Below are positions 26,831 to 39,700 of a stretch of DNA of 64,000 nt, one piece after another. Position 1 is the first letter of the stretch. Each line of letters opens with the position of its first letter. The notes below the pieces were generated by a model, which saw only the letters and a list, made by a program, of their open reading frames with translations, did not search any database and was not told the origin of the DNA. Made by a program: the position numbers and the translations under genes. This DNA comes from Nectonema munidae (lineage: Eukaryota > Nematomorpha > Nectonematoida > Nectonematidae), in assembly GCA_030549495.1 (NCBI GenBank), contig JAUIRK010000883.1:367501-431500 (forward strand), given 5' to 3'.

Positions 26831-27361
26831 TTGGCTACCCTGATTTAAACGCTGTGATTGGATTTTTGAATATCAATTGCATTATTTTAGAAGTCAAATT
26901 CTTCATTCATCGGTAGAGTTCATAATTAATACACTCTGAGTTGTTTGTGTGGTAAGCGGTCGGAGGTTTATATAAGAGGTAGTGATCCTGGAATAAGAGT
27001 CCTAACAAAGGTTTCTAAAATTGAAAAGTGCCGAAAATCTTATTTGAAAATGAGACATTTTTGTTCAGATTTTCCCAGAGCTTTGGAGACGGAGGGACGA
27101 TATCCAACTCCAGCTCTAGAACTTAAAAAGCTAAAAAAAATCATGCAAACTGTTCGCAAATTGTGTTAAGTATTGTAAAAATTCTCTGAAGAATTTTTGC
27201 CGGCTGATTTTAGAAATGTATTTTATCATGCGCAGGTGTTCTGATTATACAAGTCACTAAGATTGCCAACATCAACACCCACCAAAGTTTGCCTCACTTA
27301 TTATTACTTTTTAAGAAAGGAGGCTATAGATTTTAAAATACCGAAAATCAATACTTTTGAT

Positions 27362-27367
27362 TTTATT
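27362..27367 (-). terminator. Candidate poly(A) signal of UTX
   Basis: TTTATT on the + strand reads AATAAA on the UTX strand, about 150 bases after the UTX stop codon. It is the nearest well-placed hexamer, though such hexamers are common in AT-rich DNA. Confidence 0.4.
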
Positions 27368-27513
27368 GTAAACAATATATCTCAATTTCAATGGATATTT
27401 TAGATGAACATAATAATAGTAAAAACGTATGAAAATGCATCCTACACAAAAGACAAGATCATAATGATATTAAAAAAACTTTGCAATATCGATAAAGATG
27501 ATGAAGAGATTTG

Positions 27514-27783
27514 CTAGGCGGATGCGAGGTCTGGGTAGGGGGTGTGATTGAGGGTGGTGAAGTGGTAGCCAGAGGTGGTGTAGGAGTGCAGCTTGAACGC
27601 GTCATACACAACGGCCAAGTCTTCCTTGATGTCGTACTGCTGGAGAACGGAGAAGGAAATGAGCGTGGGCGAGTACATGCGAGAGCAGTTGAAGCAGTGC
27701 ACCGTGTACTTGCCCCGGCTGCAAGAGGCGGAGGAGGCGGCGGCTTCGTACTTGCGCACGAACAGAAAGTTGAACACCTCTAC
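27514..27783 (-). CDS. KDM6A: UTX last exon: zinc module and C-terminus
   Basis: The acceptor TATGCAG|GTA opens an 89-residue terminal exon ending at TAG (27,516-27,514). It reads [19 protein letters not shown] and [18 protein letters not shown] (human VEVFDLLFV, YIVHCQDCAR, VLEQYKMEDLMQVYDQF). HCFNC is the second zinc Cys pair. This exon is visibly GC-rich compared with every other exon in the window, and its tail is longer than the human C-terminus. Confidence 0.96.
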   Translation of the reverse strand, partial: VEVFNFLFVRKYEAAASSASCSRGKYTVHCFNCSRMYSPTLISFSVLQQYDIKEDLAVVYDAFKLHSYTTSGYHFTTLNHTPYPDLASA

Positions 27784-30700
27784 CTGCATACACAAACAGA
27801 AAATGGGTTAGTGAGTGTTGAAAGAGCGCTTCGAATCCCGGCACAGTATAAAATATATATCGCGGTTTTCTATCTTTGAACATTTGGGCGGAAATTTCAT
27901 TTTTAATAGAGAATAAAATAAAAAGGTATTTGTTTTTTAAAATTAAATAAATGATTCCCTAGCTTTTAAATTCTTGAAAAAAATTTTATTGACAATAAAG
28001 CCCACACGTCAGCTGAATCAGAAAGATCTTTTCCTTAATGTTTCTTTAAAAAAAAGAACAAAGCTTTCTTCCAGAACTTTAAATATTGAATAAAAATAAT
28101 TGTATTCTTTTGCACTAATTAACTGTAAGGATTTTTTTAAATTTAATACTAAATATGGCATCGTAACTCGGTACTCGTTTCAACACTACTTACGACTCAG
28201 GAAGACGCGTGTTAGGATTCAAAAATTCCCTTTTGAAGAAAGCGTGTAGCTAATCAAGAAATGAAAATTGTCTCTTTTAAATATAGTTGGTTAACTAATT
28301 TACTTACTAAATAACATTAACAAAACTAATAAACTACGAATTGGGTTTATTTATTACATTAATATTACCATTTTCATTTTTGTCATCGAACTTCTGTTTG
28401 TTTATGCTTTTAAATGCAAAAAAATAGATTTAAAAAGAAGTTTCAAAAGCTCCTCAAACGATTAACTAACATCCGGGCTAAGATAGTGGATCTTTTATGT
28501 TCGAATAACTTTTATTATTGATTCAAATCCTGTTGGTTAGAAAAAGTTCAAAGAAATTTCAGGTCTGTTGTTGAAAGTGGGGATAAATAAAGCTTGCGTC
28601 AGAAGTGCAATGGAGGTGAATGATGCGTGATGAAGAAGGTTTCAAACAACCGAAATGAGAATGATGTGTGGAAAGACGCTGAAGGACAGAACAGCTAACG
28701 ATGTGTTGAGAAAAAACTGGTATCGAGGATATTAATGTTTATTTAGAAGACCTTACGCTAGTTTGGTCATTTGGAAAGAATGAATGGAGAATGTTTGACA
28801 AGAAAGATAAAAAACGAAGTAATCTGGAGGAATAAAATGGAGGAGTCGTTACAAACAAATGGTCGAGCTCAGCTAGCTGGGATATGCATTTGTACAAAAG
28901 CAAATGGATTGATGATGATTGATTCAAACGGTACTTTTTTAAATTGGAGTTCAGTTTGAATTTCATTTAAATTGAAGTGGTTTTTTAACACTGCAATTCA
29001 GTTATATTATCAATTTGAAGTTTAGCGTTTAAAACAAATTGAGCGAAAGATATCTTCATGTACTTGCATATTTATGTTATTTTTTGCTTTCATAATTCAA
29101 ATAATTCTCCTTATTTATCTCAATTATTGATTGATTATTTATGTGATAAGGTTTACTTTTTGTCTTATTCCTGATTTAAAATCATTATTCTATCAATATA
29201 TTATAACATATTGTTTTGTTCTTGTTTCAAATAATAAATAATAACCTTTCAATTCTATGTAACTAAATTACATGGAAAAAAACTTTGCTTTTGTGGCTAG
29301 AATATTGGATTTAGAAATTTGGCTTTTTTTGAATCCAATTTTCAAATAAGTTTTAGAACTTTGGTAAAGATGTAGTTTAACATGCTAAATAAGTTTTAAC
29401 AATACAAAAAAGGAAAAAAATGTTGCAAGAAAATGTTAATTTGCTTTGAAACTTCTTTAACTCCCTTAGATAACAAGAAGTAAAATGGCATCATGAGGCT
29501 GCAACCATCATTCTTCATATGCATTTTGCAACATGCGTGCTCTTCAATTATTCAGAACAAGAGCAAATATAATTTATGCCTGTATAGATTTTTTATATAT
29601 AAATATATACATGTCCACTTTAAAATTTAACTTTTGTTTTCATACATACAAATGTAGAATGTATTATAAGTAAATTTATCATTATTATTATTTTTCCATT
29701 TGTTCTCTCTGAATACTTTTGCTGTTAACGACTCAATCTCAGACTATGCCTATTTAAAACAATATTAGCTCTTACCTTGACTCCATTCTTTGAGGTACCC
29801 TTCTAATTTGTTTCATTTTTCTTGTGCGTGTCTTAATTATCTTATTTTCTTTGATACATACTTTGTATATCTGTCGCGATAACCTAAACGGGTTTTAAAC
29901 TAAACCTTGGGCACACATATAAAAATGTGGTAAGTTTAAAAGGCACATTCTGGGATGCGAAATTGGCAATAAAATTAAGATCCTTGCAATTGTTGGAGTG
30001 AGAAATATGCACCTGACCTTCTATTTTCTATTGAACTAGTATCTCGCAGTGATGATCTCCCTATGCCTACACACATCGAGAAGGAAATCAATAATCAGAA
30101 GATGAGTGGAGTGAAACTGAAGATAACTATGATCTCACAGATGCAGGTGTTGAGATGAAGCATTACTCCCGAGAGATTTTTAATCTCTGGAGGAGATGAA
30201 GCATTACTCCCTGTTCAGAGAGATTTCATTAAGTAAAATTCGGAGATTCTGAAATACTTCACAGTATTTCTCAAACTTCTTCAATGTAGGATTTGTGACC
30301 TTGAAGTTTCACATTCTTGATGCTTTTATTGACAATTTAAAGGAGAATATGTGTAAGAAAATTTGATTGGAGGCTAACTTGTGACTTATTCAGCATAAGT
30401 TAGCAAACTTGATAAATTTGTCTAAGAAACTTTAAAATGACTATATAGGGAAATTTAAAGCCATAAAAGCAAATGTTGAAAGAAGTAATGTGCATTTTCT
30501 ATCTCTTTGCAATAAAAAGGATGGGAAATAGCACAATTGTTGCCAGTAACAAAAATCGTCTTTTCAAAATAAAGCATTCTTTTTTTAAGGTGAAGTTTAG
30601 GCTACAATTTTAGTAATAAATTAAAATTTTCTCAATTGATCAATCAGATAACTAAAAAATATCTATCTTCCTTGTCAACTAAGTCAGTACTAATTAGCGT

Positions 30701-33700
30701 GTTAAGCATAGTATGAAGCTATCAGAATTTTCACTCTGCATTTTGTTCCATTTATTAGCAATACTCATCAAGTCAAGTCTTTTAAAACGATGGAAAATGG
30801 GCCCATAAGAATATAACCGTTATTTAGGGGATATTGATATTCACCTTAAAGTTAGGAAACTTCCACTTACTCAAAGTCTCATGACTAAGAATCATTTTTT
30901 AGTGGTCGATATCACATCCAAGGGAAGGATAATCGTCCATAGCTGGAGAGCAAGTAAGGATAGTCACGATAGGGAATCCAATCCAGATCTTCTGAATCGA
31001 GATCCTACGCTCCCACCACTAGACCATCTGCCTGATTTGGTCTTAAAGATTACTATAATTTTTTATATTCCCCTTATGAGAATAAGGATAGGCATAAATG
31101 CTAGAAAAATGTGTATGATCACGAAGGAGTTACTCGGCAAAATCATGTGTTGTTTTTTTCTATCTTAAAAAATAGCCTTTAATTTTTTGTTTTTTCTTTA
31201 AAAAAACTCTCCAATAACCTTCCCCCCCCCAAACAATTTTTATTTGAACTGACAAAGTGTATCCATCTCTGCAAGAATACTCACACGAAAAAATATAGAA
31301 TTTTTGGCACACTTTCGCAGCAGTAGCGATGAGTAGGTGTATTTTTAGCCAACCTACATAAAACCACCGTTAGGTATTGCTAACTTTATGAGTAGGCTTA
31401 TACTTATGGCTTTGTTGTATAAATAGATATGTTTTAAATCCATGCTTTAGCCAGATAGTTTCCCCACTTAACAAGTAACAAGCTTGAAACATATCGTCCT
31501 TTCCAATTCAATTATATAAACAGCGTTCAATCTTATTTCACGCTTTTACCATTATTGGCTTTAGTCCAAGAATTCCTTCTATTTATATTTTTAAAAATCT
31601 TCATTACCAACTTTTTCGGATCTATCAAATTTTATAACATAAATGAGGGAAAAAAAAACTCAAAAAATCAAACAATTTTCAAAATTTGTTCAAACATGCA
31701 TAATGTTTGTTGGCATAAGCATGATATCCAAAAAAAATTATGAAACTGATAAGAAACTTCCTATAAATAAAAAAGAGTGTATTATTGCTTCTCGTAAAAC
31801 TCCTAGCAAATTTTCACGAAAACCTAGCACTCCTGATTTAGAAACGCCTCAACGTGGCCAGCACTTACTTGAAAATAGGGTAGAGTTATGAGAGAATCAG
31901 CAAAAAAGTTGCGTTTTTTTTACCTCGCAGACTTCACAGTAGTGCGTGAGATCGTCTTTGTTGTGTCCGTGCCAGTTCAAACTTTTGCCGAGGTTTTCCA
32001 CAAAATCTTTGATATACTGACACATGATTAAACTTTTGTACAGGTAATACCTATTTTCAAAGTGAAGAAATAAATTAAGATTTTGTATTATAAAAAAAAA
32101 CTAGATCACCTCTTTCTCATCGTCAATAAAGGGGGTTTCAGTGATTTTAGGAGCGGTGTAGTGTTAAAGGTATCGGCCTGAAAATAGGGGGCATTCGGTC
32201 TTGGCCCGATTTTATTCTCAAAGAGGCGTCAATTTTATATAGATTGTTCATAATTTTTTGGATAACCAATATTTTTTTTATCATTTTAATCCTCCATTAG
32301 AAATTATGAGATAGCAGCACGGACGCATTCAAAGGAGTGACAAAACTCCACCTTAACTAGTGTTCAAAGAAGTGACACAATCAGGCCCTTTCAATAAGAG
32401 AGAGCATCACTTATTTTTCAAAGTTAACCATTTGTTTAAAAAGAAGAATGGTTTATAACTTCATTTCTTTCAATATGGAATCTCTGGGAAGAACATTTTT
32501 AGGAATATTTTATTGAAACTTAATTAAATGAAAAAATTCAAGCTAAAGTTTTAAAAGATTTTACACTACATATACTTATGTATCGCACGAGAGAGAATTG
32601 CTGAGGACATAGAGTAAAACTTTCATTATTAAACACGCACTGTTCTTGTTAACTAACGGCATATAATAATAAACACATTTGTTGTGTTCCTAGTCTCTTC
32701 AACATAGACAAGTTTGATGCAATATCAATTATTACCGACACAAAAATATTGGATTTTTCCCTCTCCTGAGAATTTTAAAATCTCATACATCCCAAGGACA
32801 AAATTTAAGACTTGCGTCGCTAATTCTGAAAACTAAGGTTTGTTGGTAAAATCAAAATTCATATACATACGAAGGGTAGTTAGCTTATTCAGATTTACAA
32901 TTCAGTAATCAATCAATTAAACCTACCTACTTAGGCAAAAACTTCTACTTTACCCAGAAGTCATATTCTCAGTTGTAGATAGTCGGAGGCGTAACCATTA
33001 ATATAATTGTTTTAGTTAATCCATTAAGTCCCAGTGGTCCCATTTGGGAACATAAGTAATTTCATCTTCGTCTGCTTTTTTCAATGACTTTGAGTATAAA
33101 TCGTCTGCGTTTTTTAGATATCGTCTGATTTCTATTGTACTTAATGGTTTAATTGAAATGGACCATTTCTTGTATTTCAAAAAGGCTTAAATTCTTTATG
33201 TGAGAGCTTAGTAGATCACAGTCACAACGAAGTCATTACTCATTTGCGAATCACCAACATATTTTTCTTTCAAATTCCCTAAATTTTTACATGGACCACT
33301 TCGGATCCACTGAGACTCCTTTGGGAAAACCTAGTCTAGATGCATGCTAGGTCGTATACCAATGAATTAAATAAGTAGAAGAATATTATAAAAAGAATCT
33401 TACTTGATATGCGTGTACAATTTGACGCAGGAAATGCGAATATTGCGCGCTAAACACCAAGAAAGTGAGATCATGGGAACGATGCTTTTGTAAAAGTCGT
33501 AACGATTCCAACTGTAATGTTCAATCGCTGTAACATACTGATACGCTGTGATCGGTCCAACATTCCAAGCTACATTATTGCACCAGCCCTGAACCAATGA
33601 AAAATAGTCACAATGAAAACTCTTATTTAATTGGTCAAAAAAATAGAGAAGAAACACCGTCGCTTGAACCCAGTGAATTGTGCCTGGATTCAGCCAAACA

Positions 33701-36700
33701 ACATCTCCCGGTTTTTGATTGATAACGTAAACTGGAATTTTGGCTGCTTTCAAATCTTCCAGATTTGGCCACCACGGATCCTTACTAAAATCCACTCCTT
33801 TTTCAGAGCAGAGTTCCTTGAAAAAAAAGAAAAATATTTCAAAGTGTTGAAAAGTAAAATATGAGTTCAGATATTGATCTTAGAAGCTCATCCATCTTCT
33901 CATGCGTAAAATCAGAAAAATGAAAAATGCATGTTTTTATATTGCAGTAAAAGTAGGCTGATTAATTTTCTTTTACGAAATTTCATCTTGCCATTATAAT
34001 GGTTTATTTTTTTGAAATATTTAAAAACCAGAATAACAATGGCGACACAAAACATTGCATTTTATATATTTGGAAATTACTTTTGGAAAAGTAAAAAAAA
34101 AAAATTTTGAATAATAATAATAATAATCAATTAAATACAAAGGAAGAAAATGGAAGATCTCACAATAATCTATTGATCGCGGCATTAACTATTCTCAATT
34201 AATATTGGTGTTTGTTGAATTAACGCCAATATTTGAAAACTTTTCTTCATCTTCACATACTTTTTTCATTTTAAAGAGTTTAACAACGAAATAAATCTTC
34301 ATCTTTTACTCTTTTCTAGCTTGTATATATATATTGAGGTATCCATGCTTTTTGGATTCAAGAATCATCCTTTGAATTGCTAATCTAAGGACAAAAAAGC
34401 ACGTTATCAGTAAAATATCAAAAGCTATACTCTGAAGGATTTCCAATATTCTTGCGGAGTGATGTACCATTTGGAATCTCCGGGTCCGATATTTATGTTG
34501 ATGGCAGAGAAGGAAAGGTTTTCTTGGTGACCAGGCGTTCGACTACCAGGAACCTTCATGTAGAGCTGAACTGAATTCATGCCTGCACAAAGCGTTAAGA
34601 GTGAAGGAATGTGACATTTGCCGGCCAGTACAATAAAAATGAGTATTCAATGAAAATTTGGACCGTTTTGGTATAATTAAATTTTATCTTTTTTTTTATG
34701 AAAATAAGTATATGGCTTTCTTTCAAATGAAATTTTTTTTACATTCAAAAATGCATTTTTCAAATGTGATCTACACTTATCCTAACGCCCACAATAGTCT
34801 TCAAAAATTGGCCTATTTTAAAATTGTTTGTAGACCTGTCAATCAAATATTATGCAAATTGAGGAATAAATTGCAATAAAATCATAAAATGTGAAAAATG
34901 AGCAGTAGCGTGTATTGTTGATATTTCTTCTTACGTAGATATTCACATACAACAATTATTATTGATTGAGTAAAGAATTTAAAACTGTAGTGTTTGCTCA
35001 TTATAACAGCTTGGTAAGTCAATTCAATTTTCTTTGTCTCTAAGTACCGTGTTTATTATCTTCATTACTCCATCTACAGTATTTACTTGTATCATTTGTA
35101 GTACTATCTTTATTTATTTGATTTTTTCTACTTATTCCTGCGCCTTCAAATTTAGTTAATTTTTGTATGCGTATATAAATTTTTATTGTAATATATTTGC
35201 GTGTCATGCAAAATAAATCTTCTTCTTCTTCGTATTGATGAATCGACCTTCAAAAGCATCTTAGAAGAGGGGAAAGAAGAACTAACGAGAATAAAGAGCC
35301 AAGCTGAGATTGGTTGTGAAAGTTTCTTGAAATCAGAGCTCTTTGAAAAGTAAATGAAAAAGAATGGAAAAAAAAAGTCATAATTTGAAATCAGAGCTCT
35401 TTGAAAAGTAAATGAAAAAGAATGAAAAAAAAATAAGTCATAATTTCAAAGAAAGTTGGTCTTGATTCTTATTGATTGATTGAAGAGAAGGTAAACAAAA
35501 ACATTTAAATGATAGCAATGATGAAATTGGTGCTACTTCTGAATGTGTGTGGGGTGTGTGTTTTTAAACAGATTATTGGCGTGCTATCCAGATTCTAAGC
35601 AGGAATTTTGGTATCGAAAGCATGGATGGAAGTTGCATTTGTAAAAATACCTATGATGTATACTAGAGATGAATCGGATGTGAATTTTTTTGTATTCGAG
35701 AATGCGGATGTCAGAATTAATTTGTTTAGTGTATGCGGATATCATAATAGCTATTCCAAGCAAACGCAAATCACACTTTACACATCTTAAAAATTTAGAG
35801 AGAAAAAAATGGCAATGTATACACGTGTTATCATAAAGATTTTGGATAAATCTTTCCGGTAAATAGAAAAATGTTTGAAAATACCAGAAGTGGTTGTTAT
35901 TGCGGATACTAAGAGCAGGGTCGGTTGCAAGCCGATTTGACCGATGTTATCAAATTGGGCCCCGTGGCTGTGGTCATTTTCTGAGTTATATGAAGTACAA
36001 AATACTGAAGAACTTGAAGCTCTGAAAACTTTTCTTCAACCCATAATTAAGCCTTAATAACTGTTGCATCAGGGGAGAGAAGCTTTTCCAAGCTGAAACT
36101 AAATAAAACATACTTGACGTCTACGGTTTCACAAGAAAGACTTAAGAGTTTGGCAATGCTAATAAAAAAAAGCTAGAACAGTCTTTTTCTAAAAGAGTGA
36201 ATGTAATTGCTAAAATATGCCTCTCTTAATGTTAAAAGTAAAACAATAAAAGTTTTCATATTGTCTTTAAAATTTTTTTATACCAAGCACACCGATAAAT
36301 TTTACTATGTAGAGTAGGGGCGCTGCTATCAGATTTCTAATTGGGCTCCGCAATTCTTAGCACCGTCCATGCCTACGAGGATGTAAAAAGGAATATAAAT
36401 ATACTATCACATGAAAAAATGTGTATGTAAAATTTAAAAAAAAACAGTTGTATTTATTTCATGATGTTTGCCATATCAACATTTAATTCAAAAAGTACTC
36501 GGTTTGAAAGTCCTCATTTTCAAATACTGAAAAATAAGATCCACACTTTCCTCTGCTACATTTTTGAATGCCTAAGTTTCAATATCCAAAAGTCATTCTT
36601 TGAATAAGGAGTTTTGAATGAAGCGATTTATTTTTTAAATATATTGAAGATCATCGGCGTAGAAACAAAAGTATTTGATTATTTTTTTATAAAAAAATTA

Positions 36701-39700
36701 TGTTTTTTTTTGATAAGGTTTACTACAACGAATTTTTTTTAATAATCTTTTAAGTATTGTTAAATTTAAATGTATAATATTATGTATTGTGTTGTCTTAG
36801 AGTAAGAGAACTCGAAATTAGAGCTTAGGAACTTGATCACCAAGAACTTAATGCCATCTTGAGAAAAACCTTTTGAGGAATTGAAACTCTTTCTTTTTAT
36901 TAGCTACCGTAAATCAGCTAAAAGAATAAGAACTTTATTCTTGTGTCCTTTATTTTGAAATTAAAGAACCACTAAGATGCATTGAAAGTAGTTTCTGTTT
37001 CAAGATTTATCGAATCTCGTTTGTCGAAACTTAAAGAATTTTTAAGCTTCTTGATTCTGAAGAAAAGACATATGAGACTCCAAAAAATTTTTCTACATCA
37101 ATTTTATATACACAAATTAAAACAAACGTAATATATAATAAACATAAAAATTGACAATGAGATAACAAGTACTTCAAAAGGTTTGTATAAAACCCGTTTG
37201 GAGAAGTACTTATATAATTAACAAAATTTTAAATACAATTCAAAAGAAAAGGATAATTATATCAATTATGTATAAGACATCCAAAAGTAAAATGCTTATT
37301 CCAAAAAGTTGAAAATTTCCAGTACACAAGTAAGTACACCTGCTCTTTAGTGTTTGACAGCTACGATGAAGAACTATGAAAGCAATGCATCTTTCTACAG
37401 CTAGCTAAACTCGCCTGTAAAAATCTGCACATATGTTTTTTACTAATCAGAATTAAAAAAGTATTTTGAGAATCAAAGTTGTAATTAAAAATTCAGAGAA
37501 TCAGAAAATTAACCATTATCTAGAATCACGGCCTATCCGTATAACCTACACCTTGTGAATGTGAAAAATTTTTTTGCATTTTATCAAACTTTTATCTTGA
37601 AAAAGAGTATCTTTAGAAAAGGAGTCTTTTAACGATTTAGCTATTTCGAAAAATTCTTTTCAAATAAAGACTGGTTTTGCTTTGCATGTGATTGTGTTCC
37701 TTATTAGTGTTTATAACTTTCATTCAATTTTCTTGACAAAATCTCGAGTTTCGACGATTCTTAATCTCATTTCTCGACTAGTGATCAATGAGTGATCGAT
37801 TACACTTAATTGACGACACTAACGAGCAAAGAAATCAATAGTCAATAAATTCAATTTTTGAATGGGTTATTAAAATGATCATAGACAAAATGGTAAAAAT
37901 TAATCATTTGATGATCATTGCTATATTAGCTAACCTTGACGTGCAATTACTAAGGGTGGCATTTATACGACTACCTTCATGCAATACATAACACAAAGGA
38001 AGACTTGAAGAGCTCTATCTTCATTTTATTCGTCGTAATGTGGATTAAAAAGCCTGATAAAGTTTCTACCTCCTATCTCCCTTCTATGATGTTCAGTGCA
38101 AAGTGGAAAATATTTCTCGAGTCCTCAAACTCTCCCATTTTTTAGGGTGTTTTTTGCTATAAAATGGATGAATTCGCGTAACATGCAATGAAAAAGATAA
38201 AGCAAAGGAAAACCTAAGATAGTGTGGCCGATGTGAGTGAGCATGTTGGCTGGAGAATTGACCTTTAAGAAGGTGGGCAGTTTGGACAACTCCTCAAGCT
38301 GCTTAGACCACATTGATGCCACGGATAAGTCCACATTTGTGCCAAATAATATTTTCTTGAATGGAATCGGAAAGTTATCTTCAGTGCTGTCAGAATTTAG
38401 AACATCACCCACCTTCAAGTAAGTTATTTAAATAAGCATAGAAGATACATTATGTAATTGATTCAAAAGGCGACTTCTGGAAATACACTAGTGACTCTAA
38501 TTAGGGTAGCGAGTGGGGTTGAGAACAGTGCCCGCGCTACCTATATAATTTTGGGACACGTGCCCCCCCCCCCTGTATTAATCTTTGCCCCCCTAAAATT
38601 TTTGGTTTTGCCCCATGCACTTTTTAAAGGAAAAATAAATAAGCAAAAATTGTACACAATAATCTTATATAAATGCTGGTGTATGTGTATGTATAATATG
38701 AGATTTCTATAGGTTTTTATACAGAAGTACTTCATGCTTTTCAGCAAAGTAATATAGGAAATAAATTTTTTGCAAATGTGTTTCTTTGCCCCATTTCAGC
38801 CCCCCTTGAAATTTAGCTTTAGCGCGGGCACTGGTTGAGAATCAATGTTTTTTAGACTAAGACGCATATGTGCTCTTGTTTTTAAAGCAAAAAGGAAGCA
38901 ACGAAAGCAACATTTAGAGAAATATTTCAATAAAATGAAAGCGTCATTTTGCTCTGTCTGTTTAGCTCAAAAATCATATCAAAACCGTCAAAATTTAGCT
39001 AATATAATTTTATCATATATATGCGTGGTGAGTACGGTTGGTTAGATGCTGTGTTTCGATAACTCAAGGTCTTGGGTTCGATCCCGCATCAAGTCTACTT
39101 TCCTCATAGTTCGATACAAGCGGCGCAATTGTGCTTTCTCGATGAAAACACCCCAGCGTACCTTCACATTATGCAGCAATTTAGATTCACTTATTAAGTA
39201 AAGTAGAATAATATTTCAGAGGTAATTAAAAAGTTTTAATTTGGTCCTTCGTTAACCCATTTAAGACCAAGCAAAGCAGACGATATCTAAAAAAAAACGC
39301 AGACGATTTATATTCAAAGTCATTGAAAAAAGCAGACGAAGATGAAATTACTTATGTTCCAAAATAGGAACATTGGCCGTAAATGGGTTAAAAAGGTTGA
39401 GAATCAGTGATCTCAACTCGGCAGAACACTACTTAAACATTTTTAGATGTTTAACCCGAAATAATATTACTTTCAACTTCGATGAAAGAAGCTTCCTGAA
39501 AGAGAAGCACTCCCTTTTTGTGTGCTTCGTTTCAGGAAGCTTTCTCTCGTAGCAGGCAGCTTGTGACAGACATTATTTAAAAATACCCGTTTCTCATTAC
39601 TCGGTTATGCTGCTTCCATTCAGTTTCCAAAATGTATGAACAAATGGGGGAAAATTATTTCCGGTAAAAAAGATCCCCACCATTCCCCTTGCCCGTCCAC

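Larger units (their letters stand above)
20514..27513. other. Intergenic region between convergent Smad2/3 and UTX
   Basis: No host gene was recognised. The content is mostly repeats: a SINE at 22.8 kb, a MITE at 23.1 kb, hAT-type elements at 23.9 and 25.7 kb, LINE pieces, and a truncated hAT-type end at 21.7 kb. A 74-codon frame at 26,945-27,169 has no recognisable family. Confidence 0.6.
27784..31923 (-). other. Last UTX intron, 4.1 kb
   Basis: It contains a LINE scrap at 28.6 kb, the inverted R1 repeat and a family-C SINE. An 82-codon + frame (31,643-31,891) is Lys- and Ser-rich and shows no family. Confidence 0.5.

Noticed and set aside
26945-27169. 74-codon plus-strand ORF near the UTX 3' end
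   Set aside because: No family, splice signal or start context supports it.
27511-27879. Plus-strand 122-codon ORF and its overlapping neighbours
   Set aside because: It is the antisense shadow of the GC-rich UTX terminal exon.
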